DNA of 13,768 nt from Promethearchaeota archaeon (GCA_014729055.1 WJKO01000128.1:1-13768); one strand, 5' to 3'; shown: positions 8,475 through 13,685, numbered from the stretch's first letter. The notes: a model not told the origin generated them from the sequence alone. Numbers and translations: made by a program.

Positions 8475-10308
8475 CAGATACCCTCTTCATATCTTTTACA
8501 AACATAATATTTCTAATATCTTGTATTGAAATTGAGTTTACATTCTTTAATAATTCAAAATCTTTTGACCTAATGAGATCATCTATTAATGGAAGTTCAG
8601 CTTCATCAACTTGTACATCTCTTAATATCTTTGGGACATAGTATACACCTCCATGTTTGAATGAAAAATATTTATTCAATGAAGAATTTAGATAGTTTTC
8701 AAAGTTTCTCAGTATATTGGTATCAACTCCGAATTGTTTCATTTTATACTGAAATTTGTCATGTAGCATCATGATGTATTGGTTATATGAATCTTCAGTC
8801 ATGGAAAATAATCCATCATTTTCTAGATATGACATGTATAACTTGTATTTGATGATATGGGTTAGAATGTCTAAATAACCCAAATTTCCCTCAAATGATT
8901 CATGTTTCATGAGATAACTTGTTGAACTTTCTGATAAAAATTCATTACCAATCAGGCAAAACATCAATGAATGTTTTTCCATATCCTTAAATTTTTCATA
9001 ATAAGTTTTTGACAAATTGAAGAATATATCATTCCAAACCAATCCATTATCAGTTGGTATAGTAAAACTTGCCTGCCCTTCTTGAAGATAATCGAAAAAC
9101 CCAATGACTGTTCTAAAACTCATTAAATGTTCTTTATTTTCAAATGTGATTCTTCCGAATGTAGTTGGCGATGAAAAGCATTTCAACTTATTTGCGACAT
9201 CCTTTAGATAGGGGGCGTAACACCAATTATAATAATCTTTATATCCCTCGGTTGATTGAAGTTTAGAATGCCCTCTCCAAAGGTGATTTGGAGGAACATA
9301 ATAGTAATTGCCTGATAATTTAGCATGAATATCTTCTTTTGGTTTTTCCATAAATGGCCTAAATTCTTTTAAAAAATCATTAAATTTACTTGAATTTCGA
9401 ATCCATAAACCTAGGTCCATACAGTTTTCAAATTCAGGACAAATAACTACCTCATTTAATATCCATGCAAACTTTTCATCAGTATTAGTTATCTTAACAT
9501 AATGCTGTCTAGGTTTGCCAATATTGTATACACTGAAGGTTAGTGGGAAAAATTCCGAACCAGATAGTTTTTTCCTTCTTGATAGTTTTATCATTTCCTT
9601 TTTCACAGTTTCTATGGGACCTAATCTAGCTTTCTTCTGATCCTTATCTGTCATCTGGTCATTATGAAGGCATTTCTCACAAGAACTACTACAATATGGA
9701 AATTTTAAAAAATCAGAATATGACCTAGAAATTTGTTTTCTACATTGAATGCAGGACATTGAATTGCCTCTGAAAGCTTTGGTTGTTAAATAGTTTGCAA
9801 CAATCTCTTTGATTTGAAGATAATCCTCAAATAATGTTCGTTCAAAATTACAAACCTTAAAAACCGGTTTCTTATGTCTTCTCCTTACTTTGGGAAGGTT
9901 ATCCTTTACATTTATCTCTTTTGATATTGGAATAATTTCAGTAAAGTCGGGTTGAGAAGTTAGCATTATATTTTCTGTTTTTGGATGAATTTTTGATTTG
10001 ATATTTCTAATTTCATAACTTATTCCTTCTTCTAATGAATCAGCAAGATTATTCCACAAATCTATATCAATAATGCCAGTTTCATCTCCTACCTTGTATG
10101 TAGTAATCGTTTTAATATCATCTTGAAAAGTATAACCTTTCTCCAAGACCTTCACCTGTAATCTGAATAGGATTAATGGTTCTTCAGTGATGTCTTTAAT
10201 TTTTGAAAGGCCTATTGATTCTGGATTTTTCTCAAAATCTCTTAGTATTCGATTTACTTCTGAATCCAGGGAATCAATATTATCTTTCACTTTTTTAATA
10301 TCTAGCAT
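8419..10308 (-). CDS. OB-fold and zinc-finger protein, predicted single-strand nucleic acid binder (629 aa), first gene of the cargo operon
   Basis: Residues 40-125 fit an archaeal RPA-like OB fold: the core VGDETGIIDIDLWNNLADSL (73-92), then EGISYEIRNIKSKI and IMLTSQ, matches the usual G-D-E-T-G...L-W...G pattern of RPA. A Cys cluster follows: C186-x2-C189, then C206-x3-C210-x2-C213 in FPYCSSSCEKC, probably a zinc site as in the zinc-containing OB domain of RPA1. Residues 230-629 are not recognised; they are rich in aromatic residues and end with C-x6-C. N-terminal residues 1-30 are helical. It is the first gene after a 200-bp promoter region and overlaps or abuts the helicase gene, so the two proteins probably act together. 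The likely role is loading or sensing on single-stranded DNA, the position held by DruH in two-gene Druantia, but no sequence kinship to DruH is claimed. Confidence 0.75.
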   Translation of the reverse strand: MLDIKKVKDNIDSLDSEVNRILRDFEKNPESIGLSKIKDITEEPLILFRLQVKVLEKGYTFQDDIKTITTYKVGDETGIIDIDLWNNLADSLEEGISYEIRNIKSKIHPKTENIMLTSQPDFTEIIPISKEINVKDNLPKVRRRHKKPVFKVCNFERTLFEDYLQIKEIVANYLTTKAFRGNSMSCIQCRKQISRSYSDFLKFPYCSSSCEKCLHNDQMTDKDQKKARLGPIETVKKEMIKLSRRKKLSGSEFFPLTFSVYNIGKPRQHYVKITNTDEKFAWILNEVVICPEFENCMDLGLWIRNSSKFNDFLKEFRPFMEKPKEDIHAKLSGNYYYVPPNHLWRGHSKLQSTEGYKDYYNWCYAPYLKDVANKLKCFSSPTTFGRITFENKEHLMSFRTVIGFFDYLQEGQASFTIPTDNGLVWNDIFFNLSKTYYEKFKDMEKHSLMFCLIGNEFLSESSTSYLMKHESFEGNLGYLDILTHIIKYKLYMSYLENDGLFSMTEDSYNQYIMMLHDKFQYKMKQFGVDTNILRNFENYLNSSLNKYFSFKHGGVYYVPKILRDVQVDEAELPLIDDLIRSKDFELLKNVNSISIQDIRNIMFVKDMKRVSVGCRRFENKCPIFYSENN

Positions 10309-10394
10309 TACTGCATTATAATTACATAAATTAACACTAAACTGAACTATCTACTATCTTATTTATCAGTCAAGAATAACCTTTTTTCTCTGGT

Positions 10395-10417
10395 TTTACT
10401 GTATATATGGAATTATA
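10395..10417 (-). repeat. 23-bp direct repeat, copy 1, upstream of the cargo operon
   Basis: On the plus strand the copy begins TTTACTGTATATATGG and ends AATTATA. It matches the second copy at 21 of 23 positions and starts 65 bp from it, about six helical turns. It contains a TATA-like core in either direction. It is either one of two tandem promoters or a pair of binding sites for a regulator encoded in the element. Confidence 0.5.
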
Positions 10418-10459
10418 GTCTGTGTGTTTTGTTTTGGTTTACTCGCTATTTTTGTTACC

Positions 10460-10482
10460 TTTACTCTATATATGGAAATATA
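10460..10482 (-). repeat. 23-bp direct repeat, copy 2, upstream of the cargo operon
   Basis: On the plus strand the copy begins TTTACTCTATATATGG and ends AAATATA. It differs from copy 1 at only two positions (G/C at position 7 and T/A at position 19). The conservation exceeds that of the surrounding AT-rich spacer. Confidence 0.5.
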
Positions 10483-10509
10483 TGCTCTCACTCTCTTTTG
10501 TGGCTGTAC

Positions 10510-10686
10510 CTATCCCCCTTCCTTCATATGCTCCTTTGGATATATCTCTGATAAGATCTTATCTAGGTGTACCCGTATGAACTCTGAGCGAGAGGTACAC
10601 CTCTCTGTACATGCACGTTCTAGCTTATTTTTCATATCCTTAGTGATCTTTATCGTCACAGGATACACAAATGGAGGCTCCCACAT
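10510..10686 (-). CDS. Ribbon-helix-helix (CopG/Arc-like) regulator, 58 aa, fourth gene of the small operon
   Basis: The product has the ribbon-helix-helix layout: a short strand VYPVTIKITKDM, helix 1 KNKLERACTERC, a turn TSRS, then helix 2 EFIRVHLDKILSEIY. The strand with alternating polar residues should enter the DNA major groove as a dimer. Its start overlaps the stop of the preceding gene as TGATG (one base shared at 10686), the classic sign of translational coupling. It is the gene nearest to the cargo promoter, so it is the best candidate for binding the 23-bp repeats there; that is inference. A 7-bp inverted repeat, GAGAGGT-AC-ACCTCTC, lies inside the gene at 10590-10605. Confidence 0.8.
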   Translation of the reverse strand: MWEPPFVYPVTIKITKDMKNKLERACTERCTSRSEFIRVHLDKILSEIYPKEHMKEGG

Positions 10687-11066
10687 CAAAGATCTCCCCC
10701 ATCATCTGATATATCATCTCTGAGGGTACCTACCTCCCCACCTACCTCCCTAGTATTTGGTATATCTTCATTATTTTCTAAGAATATCTTCATCAATGCT
10801 ATTTGTCTATCTTTGGAGGAAACTTTTATTATAGCTGCGAAATGAGGAATCAAATCCTCAATTTCAAATGAACTATATTCACATCTTTTTTCATTTATTG
10901 TATCCCAAATATTCTCAATCAACATATCTCTCTGGGATTTATTATCATAATTACAGTCATCCATCAGTTTTTCCAAAGTTTGATCTTGAGTAAGCTTAAA
11001 CATTTCCTTTATTCTCAAAAACCTCTTATAGTTTTTTGGTTTTGGATGTATTCTCCCATCACCCAT
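10686..11066 (-). CDS. Hypothetical protein (126 aa), third gene of the small operon
   Basis: The reading frame extends upstream to 11147, but I place the start at the ATG at 11066. It lies 1 nt after the stop of the preceding gene and has a strong Shine-Dalgarno sequence, AAGGAGGGTG, ending about 8 nt before it; the longer version would overlap the preceding gene by 80 bp. The product is soluble and mostly helical, starts with a basic stretch (HPKPKNYKRFLRIKEM) and ends in an acidic tail (DDISDDGGD) after a small EVGGEVG repeat. I do not recognise the family. Its position between two DNA-binding proteins in a mobile element suggests a replication, maintenance or regulatory role, without direct evidence. 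Confidence 0.7.
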   Translation of the reverse strand: MGDGRIHPKPKNYKRFLRIKEMFKLTQDQTLEKLMDDCNYDNKSQRDMLIENIWDTINEKRCEYSSFEIEDLIPHFAAIIKVSSKDRQIALMKIFLENNEDIPNTREVGGEVGTLRDDISDDGGDL

Positions 11067-11067
11067 A

Positions 11068-11259
11068 TTATTCACCCTCCTTCTGTAACTTACTTGATTT
11101 TGGGCCGCCCCTTTGAGTTTCCTCTTTAGGGGCGGCATTTTTTGCATCCGTGTTCCATGAACCTGAAAGTGATATAAATGCTGATTGATAAAGTGGGGGG
11201 AGAGATTCGACAGCTTTGGGATATTTCAAACCTAGTGAAATAATATCTCTTGTGTTCAT
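11068..11259 (-). CDS. Hypothetical small protein (63 aa), second gene of the small operon
   Basis: It starts by an ATGA overlap with the stop of the upstream ribbon-helix-helix gene and has GAGGTGGTGA just before the ATG, a good Shine-Dalgarno sequence. The stop lies 1 nt ahead of the next start. The first 35 residues could form helices; the rest (KNAAPKEETQRGGPKSSKLQKEGE in two parts, 40-52 and 53-63) is charged, low in complexity and probably disordered. No family is recognised. The codons for the disordered part also encode a GC-rich RNA hairpin at 11104-11136, so part of this reading frame may be conserved as RNA rather than protein. Confidence 0.6.
   Translation of the reverse strand: MNTRDIISLGLKYPKAVESLPPLYQSAFISLSGSWNTDAKNAAPKEETQRGGPKSSKLQKEGE
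11104..11136 (-). promoter_or_regulatory. GC-rich mRNA hairpin with GNRA tetraloop before the third small-operon gene
   Basis: In the mRNA, GCCGCCCCU pairs perfectly with AGGGGCGGC (9 bp). The interior can form GAG-GAAA-CUC, a 3-bp stem closed by a GNRA tetraloop, separated by an AAA/AA internal loop. It lies inside the second small gene, about 40 nt upstream of the start of the third. On the opposite strand the same stem is followed by T6 (11138-11143), the form of an intrinsic terminator for antisense transcription. Its GC content stands out in this AT-rich element. Confidence 0.5.
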
Positions 11260-11405
11260 TTCACCACCTCGGAAAGATAGTTATCAACAGCTAGCCTTAC
11301 CACGGCACTAGCGGATCTGTAATCTCTTTTTGCAATAGAATGGATCTGTTCCCATGTTTCAGAAGGAAACCAGATACAGGTTTTTACTATTTCATCCTTT
11401 CCCAT
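11256..11405 (-). CDS. Ribbon-helix-helix (CopG/Arc-like) regulator, 49 aa, first gene of the small operon
   Basis: The product shows the short strand IVKTCIWFPSETW, then helix 1 EQIHSIAKRDY, turn RSAS and helix 2 AVVRLAVDNYLSEVV, the fold of Arc/CopG/NikR-type repressors. The ATG at 11405 has a TATA-like CATATAAAT (minus strand) centred about 27 bp upstream and no Shine-Dalgarno sequence, which fits a leaderless mRNA. Its stop overlaps the next start as ATGA. Two palindromes sit in the promoter directly upstream, so it is a good candidate for an autorepressor that also controls the divergent winged-helix gene. Homologues in archaeal plasmids and viruses often set copy number or lysogeny; that role is inference here. 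Confidence 0.8.
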   Translation of the reverse strand: MGKDEIVKTCIWFPSETWEQIHSIAKRDYRSASAVVRLAVDNYLSEVVK

Positions 11406-11462
11406 AGATTAGGATAGACTATAGTCATTTATATGTAATTCTTACATAATTATCTATATAGT
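11406..11462 (+). promoter_or_regulatory. Divergent promoter with two palindromic operator candidates
   Basis: This 57-bp gap separates the leftward small operon (ATG 11405) from the rightward winged-helix gene (ATG 11463). CATTTATATG (11427-11435 region) can act as a TATA box in both directions, placed 25-30 bp from each start codon, so both mRNAs may be leaderless. A perfect 10-bp palindrome, GACTATAGTC, lies at 11417-11426, and a 7-bp inverted repeat, TATGTAA-TTC-TTACATA, at 11432-11448 overlaps the TATA region. A repressor bound here would shut both promoters or switch between them. Confidence 0.6.
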
Positions 11463-12158
11463 ATGAAAAATGTAAAAACAAAAGAAAAAGGCCTAGGGTT
11501 AAGAAAGATAAGGAGGGCACAGAGAGGTAAACAAGGAGAAACCGAACTTTCAATTCTAATTCTCATAATGAAATATGGAGAAGTCCAAGTCCGTGACATC
11601 AAAGAAAAGATTCTAATTAGTGATCCTCATAGGTCTCTAAAAAACTTAAGAGAAAAAGAATTCATTGAACAGTTTGGGGAGAATAGGGAAACAAAGTATC
11701 TCATGATAAAAGGATGGAAAACCTCATCTTTTTTTTATAGAATTTTTGAATCTTATTTAGACATCCTACATGAAGAAACATTAATCGATGCTGTGGAGTT
11801 TGATAAAAAATCATATTTAGAAATATTAAACTCATGTTTTGGTGAAGTTTCAAGTGTCAAAGAATTACCCCGGGATTTTAGTTATTATATGAATTGTCCT
11901 GAAAAATTTCCTTCAGAAGATTATTCAAAAAATGAACTTAGATCCTTTTTTAAAACAATTGCGAGTGATATAAACAAACTTCTTTACATAGATGCTAGGA
12001 AATTAAAAGATCAGAAATCAAAAATTTTATACAAAGGCCTGAAAACAAGAATTAGCATTAATTGTATTCTCCTAAAAAAGATTCTACTGCAACCAAGATT
12101 ATCAAAAAGAGATAAATTTACTGCTGAATTATTTTTAAAAATATTGACAGGGGAATAA
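11463..12158 (+). CDS. Winged helix-turn-helix DNA-binding protein (231 aa)
   Basis: After a very basic N-terminal 25 residues (KTKEKGLGLRKIRRAQRGK), residues 27-85 fit a winged helix: helix ELSILILIMKYGEV, VRDIKEKI, a recognition helix DPHRSLKNLREKEF, then a two-stranded wing around FGENRETKYLMI. Residues 90-231 are helical and not recognised; they may serve for dimerisation. The ATG lies about 25 bp after the shared TATA element and has no Shine-Dalgarno sequence, as in leaderless genes. It is transcribed away from the ribbon-helix-helix operon and towards the integrase, with which it converges; the stop codons are 7 bp apart. The layout recalls opposed regulators of a lysogeny-type switch. 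It lacks the motifs of a replication initiator. Confidence 0.7.
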   Translation: MKNVKTKEKGLGLRKIRRAQRGKQGETELSILILIMKYGEVQVRDIKEKILISDPHRSLKNLREKEFIEQFGENRETKYLMIKGWKTSSFFYRIFESYLDILHEETLIDAVEFDKKSYLEILNSCFGEVSSVKELPRDFSYYMNCPEKFPSEDYSKNELRSFFKTIASDINKLLYIDARKLKDQKSKILYKGLKTRISINCILLKKILLQPRLSKRDKFTAELFLKILTGE

Positions 12159-12170
12159 TCCCCTATCAAT
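12143..12170. terminator. Hairpin shared by the convergent winged-helix and integrase genes
   Basis: ATTGACAGGGGA and TCCCCTATCAAT pair at 11 of 12 positions around a 4-nt loop ATAA. The hairpin covers both stop codons (12156-12158 on plus, 12166-12168 on minus). It works in both directions and probably marks a bidirectional terminator or protects both mRNA 3' ends. Confidence 0.55.
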
Positions 12171-13545
12171 TAACAGAGGTATTTAATCCCTTTACTAACT
12201 TTTCCCTCATTGCTGTTATTACCATTGCAATTTCTTTGCTGTCCATTTGTTCATCAATATACTTCCTTATCTGGACAGCTGCCATTTCCTCATCAGGTGT
12301 TAATCCTATTGCAGCATTGCATCCAAGACATGCTGATTCAGTTTCCGGATTCCTAGTATTGCACCATTTACAGATGATCCCAAGATCCTTCTTTGTTTTC
12401 TGCTTAGGAAACATTCCCCGAGTAGCTAATGCTATTTGATTTGCATCCTTGGCTTTAAGATGGATATAATGCTTGTCAATGGCCTTACTGCCAGGACACC
12501 AACCGCCCCTATGTTCCAAAACGTGCCGAGGTAAACTATTAGCCCATAATGTTGCTGAGGAATGCCGGTAAAAATACGGGGCCGATGGAAAGCTAACACC
12601 TGCTGCTTTATGAAGTCTTGAAAGCATTCGAGCCATAGCAACTGGTTTTAATGGGTGATCTAACCTATGAGGGCTTTGATCAACCCATAAGGGGGCATCT
12701 GGATTGTCTTTTCTTGGGTGAATCCTTAACCATGCTGCAAGATAAGGGGCGGAATCAGTCAATTCAATGGTTCTTTCCCTGTATTTGTTCTTTCCCTTTC
12801 GGATATTGATACTATACGTTTTGATGACTCTCTGTTTACCATCTTCATCCATCATCTCATATTCTATTGGTTTAACATCTCTAATCCTCATTTGAAGAAG
12901 ACTCTCAGGTTCCATAGGAATGTCTAAAAGCATCCAGGGGATAGCCCTATCTCTGTAATTTTGGGCATGTTTTGTTATCTTTGGGAGATCTTTCCACTTG
13001 ATAGTATCAATATCTCTAGCCCATCTACCTCCCTCTTCAAGGTTTGGGATGCATTGAAGGAGCTTAGGCTCTTTTTCTTTTTTCATCCACCTAATAATCA
13101 TTCTTGTTAGATGAAAGTAATCGTTTATTGCTGCATTACTCAATGGCCGTTTTGTGTTTATGGTATAGTATTCTCTTCTTCCATCAGTTGTTTTGAATCT
13201 TGTATGTCTACCTTTGAAATTTGTAACATCCTCAACTAGTTTCTTAAGGGTTTTCTCATTGATTTCTCTCCAAGATCTCTTATTTGATACTTTTTCGTAT
13301 GCCTCTGTTAGATAGGGTAATTTCCTACAATACTTGATCTGCCTTTCAATCCCTATTGGAGTTACTTTACCATATCCACCTATGCCAAGTTTCTTATCTC
13401 GAAAGAAATCAAACAAGAGTTTCTTATTGGCTTCAGTTATCTCAGACTCTTTTAGGCGATCTTCTGCCTTTTCGAGTTCGTGTTCTATGTTCTTCAGTTC
13501 AAAAAGATCCTTTCTTTTTGTTTTAAGTGTTCCGGAATTTCTCAT
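12166..13545 (-). CDS. Archaeal-type tyrosine recombinase / integrase with C-terminal zinc ribbon (459 aa)
   Basis: It should integrate and excise the element at the tRNA-derived att sites. N-terminal 15-190: helical core-binding part. Catalytic part about 195-365: K in the beta-hairpin RKGKNKYRERTIEL, R327 in YFYRHSSAT, W349 in HRGGWCPGSK and nucleophile Y360 in DKHYIH. Two departures from the family pattern are seen: the usual D-T-G-x-R of Arg I reads D-I-P-M-E with E212, and the His of H-x-x-R is Y324. After the catalytic part comes a zinc ribbon, CKWCNTRNPETESACLGC, as in many archaeal integrases. The ATG at 13545 has GGATGTGAT, close to the ideal Shine-Dalgarno, directly upstream. It sits at the right end, reading inward, next to its putative att site. 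Activity is uncertain because of E212. Confidence 0.88.
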   Translation of the reverse strand: MRNSGTLKTKRKDLFELKNIEHELEKAEDRLKESEITEANKKLLFDFFRDKKLGIGGYGKVTPIGIERQIKYCRKLPYLTEAYEKVSNKRSWREINEKTLKKLVEDVTNFKGRHTRFKTTDGRREYYTINTKRPLSNAAINDYFHLTRMIIRWMKKEKEPKLLQCIPNLEEGGRWARDIDTIKWKDLPKITKHAQNYRDRAIPWMLLDIPMEPESLLQMRIRDVKPIEYEMMDEDGKQRVIKTYSINIRKGKNKYRERTIELTDSAPYLAAWLRIHPRKDNPDAPLWVDQSPHRLDHPLKPVAMARMLSRLHKAAGVSFPSAPYFYRHSSATLWANSLPRHVLEHRGGWCPGSKAIDKHYIHLKAKDANQIALATRGMFPKQKTKKDLGIICKWCNTRNPETESACLGCNAAIGLTPDEEMAAVQIRKYIDEQMDSKEIAMVITAMREKLVKGLNTSVN

Positions 13546-13565
13546 TCAAATCACATCCGGAACAC
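13527..13565 (-). promoter_or_regulatory. Inverted repeat placing the integrase start codon in a hairpin loop
   Basis: GTGTTCCGGA (13556-13565 read on the minus strand) pairs perfectly with TCCGGAACAC (13527-13536) across a 19-nt loop that holds the integrase ATG (13543-13545). The GGA of the Shine-Dalgarno GGATGTGAT falls in the stem. The hairpin would be near the 5' end of the mRNA predicted from the TATA box. It could restrain translation, or act as a DNA operator. Confidence 0.55.
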
Positions 13566-13584
13566 AGATGCATTATTTACATGG

Positions 13585-13607
13585 CGATACTCGTATTTAA
13601 AGTATCG
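13585..13607 (-). promoter_or_regulatory. Integrase promoter: TATA box inside a palindrome
   Basis: On the minus strand the TATA box TTTAAATA (about 13593-13600) lies 50 bp ahead of the ATG, giving a leader of roughly 25 nt. It is framed by a perfect 7-bp inverted repeat, CGATACT (13585-13591) and AGTATCG (13601-13607). The right arm shares its last base with the integrase arm-type repeat at 13607-13618, so integrase or a repressor bound here would block its own transcription. Confidence 0.6.
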
Positions 13608-13618
13608 TCCCTGTAACA
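13607..13618 (-). repeat. Right copy of the 12-bp inverted repeat next to the right att site
   Basis: GTCCCTGTAACA is the exact reverse complement of 156-167. It lies 9 bp inside the shared att core (13628-13639). The mirror-image placement at the two ends fits arm-type integrase binding sites. Confidence 0.6.
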
Positions 13619-13628
13619 CGTTTAACGA

Positions 13629-13663
13629 TGCCGAAGGCGTGACTTGAACACGCGACTTCCAGA
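13629..13663 (-). other. Right attachment site (attR): 35-nt tRNA 3' part
   Basis: On the minus strand: 3' anticodon-stem strand TCTGG (13659-13663), five-base variable loop AAGTC (13654-13658), T stem GCGTG/CACGC around T-loop TTCAAGT (13637-13653), acceptor 3' strand CTTCGGC (13630-13636) and discriminator A (13629), without CCA. The matching 5' acceptor strand GCCGAAG and a 5' anticodon strand CCAGA are not found anywhere between here and the window edge. So this is a 3' fragment, or the 3' exon of a tRNA with an intron longer than about 100 nt or a split gene. The amino acid cannot be read because the anticodon is missing. Confidence 0.65.
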
Positions 13664-13685
13664 TAACTCAGCTGTTATCCTGAAG
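13656..13685. repeat. Inverted repeat overlapping the tRNA fragment
   Basis: CTTCCAGATAAC and GTTATCCTGAAG pair over 12 positions with one mismatch and one G-T pair, around the loop TCAGCT. The left arm starts inside the tRNA part (variable loop and anticodon-stem strand). It may be an intron-exon structure, a site for a recombinase or a feature of the flanking element. Confidence 0.45.

Larger units (their letters stand above)
10309..10509 (-). promoter_or_regulatory. Promoter region of the cargo operon
   Basis: About 200 bp between the small ribbon-helix-helix gene (ends 10510) and the cargo operon (starts 10308). On the minus strand, ATAAATAA near 10355-10363 would place transcription start some 30 nt before the ATG. 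CCATATATA appears twice further upstream, within the 23-bp repeats, and each copy could be a TATA box or part of an operator. There is no Shine-Dalgarno sequence before the ATG at 10308. No terminator for the upstream small-gene operon is evident, so read-through into the cargo operon is possible. Confidence 0.45.

Noticed and set aside
915..10308. Classical DISARM, Dnd/Ssp or Dpd (7-deazaguanine) system
   Set aside because: No DNA methyltransferase, no DndA-E or SspB-type protein and no tRNA-guanine transglycosylase-like DpdA is encoded; only the helicase, DUF1998 and PLD domains are shared.
10590..10605. GAGAGGT-AC-ACCTCTC inverted repeat as an operator
   Set aside because: It lies inside the coding region of the 58-aa gene, away from any promoter, and encodes part of helix 1 and the turn; it may be chance.
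10424..10723. Plus-strand reading frame of 99 codons, hydrophobic and Cys-rich at its start
   Set aside because: It lies opposite the 58-aa ribbon-helix-helix gene, whose domain layout and TGATG overlap with the upstream gene are much stronger evidence. No promoter or Shine-Dalgarno sequence serves the plus-strand frame convincingly.
11067..11147. 27-residue N-terminal extension of the 126-aa small-operon protein
   Set aside because: It would overlap the 63-aa gene by 80 bp. The ATG at 11066 has a strong Shine-Dalgarno sequence and a 1-nt spacing after the preceding stop.
12432..12641. Minus-strand 69-codon frame inside the integrase gene
   Set aside because: It overlaps the integrase catalytic region in another frame and shows no motif of its own.
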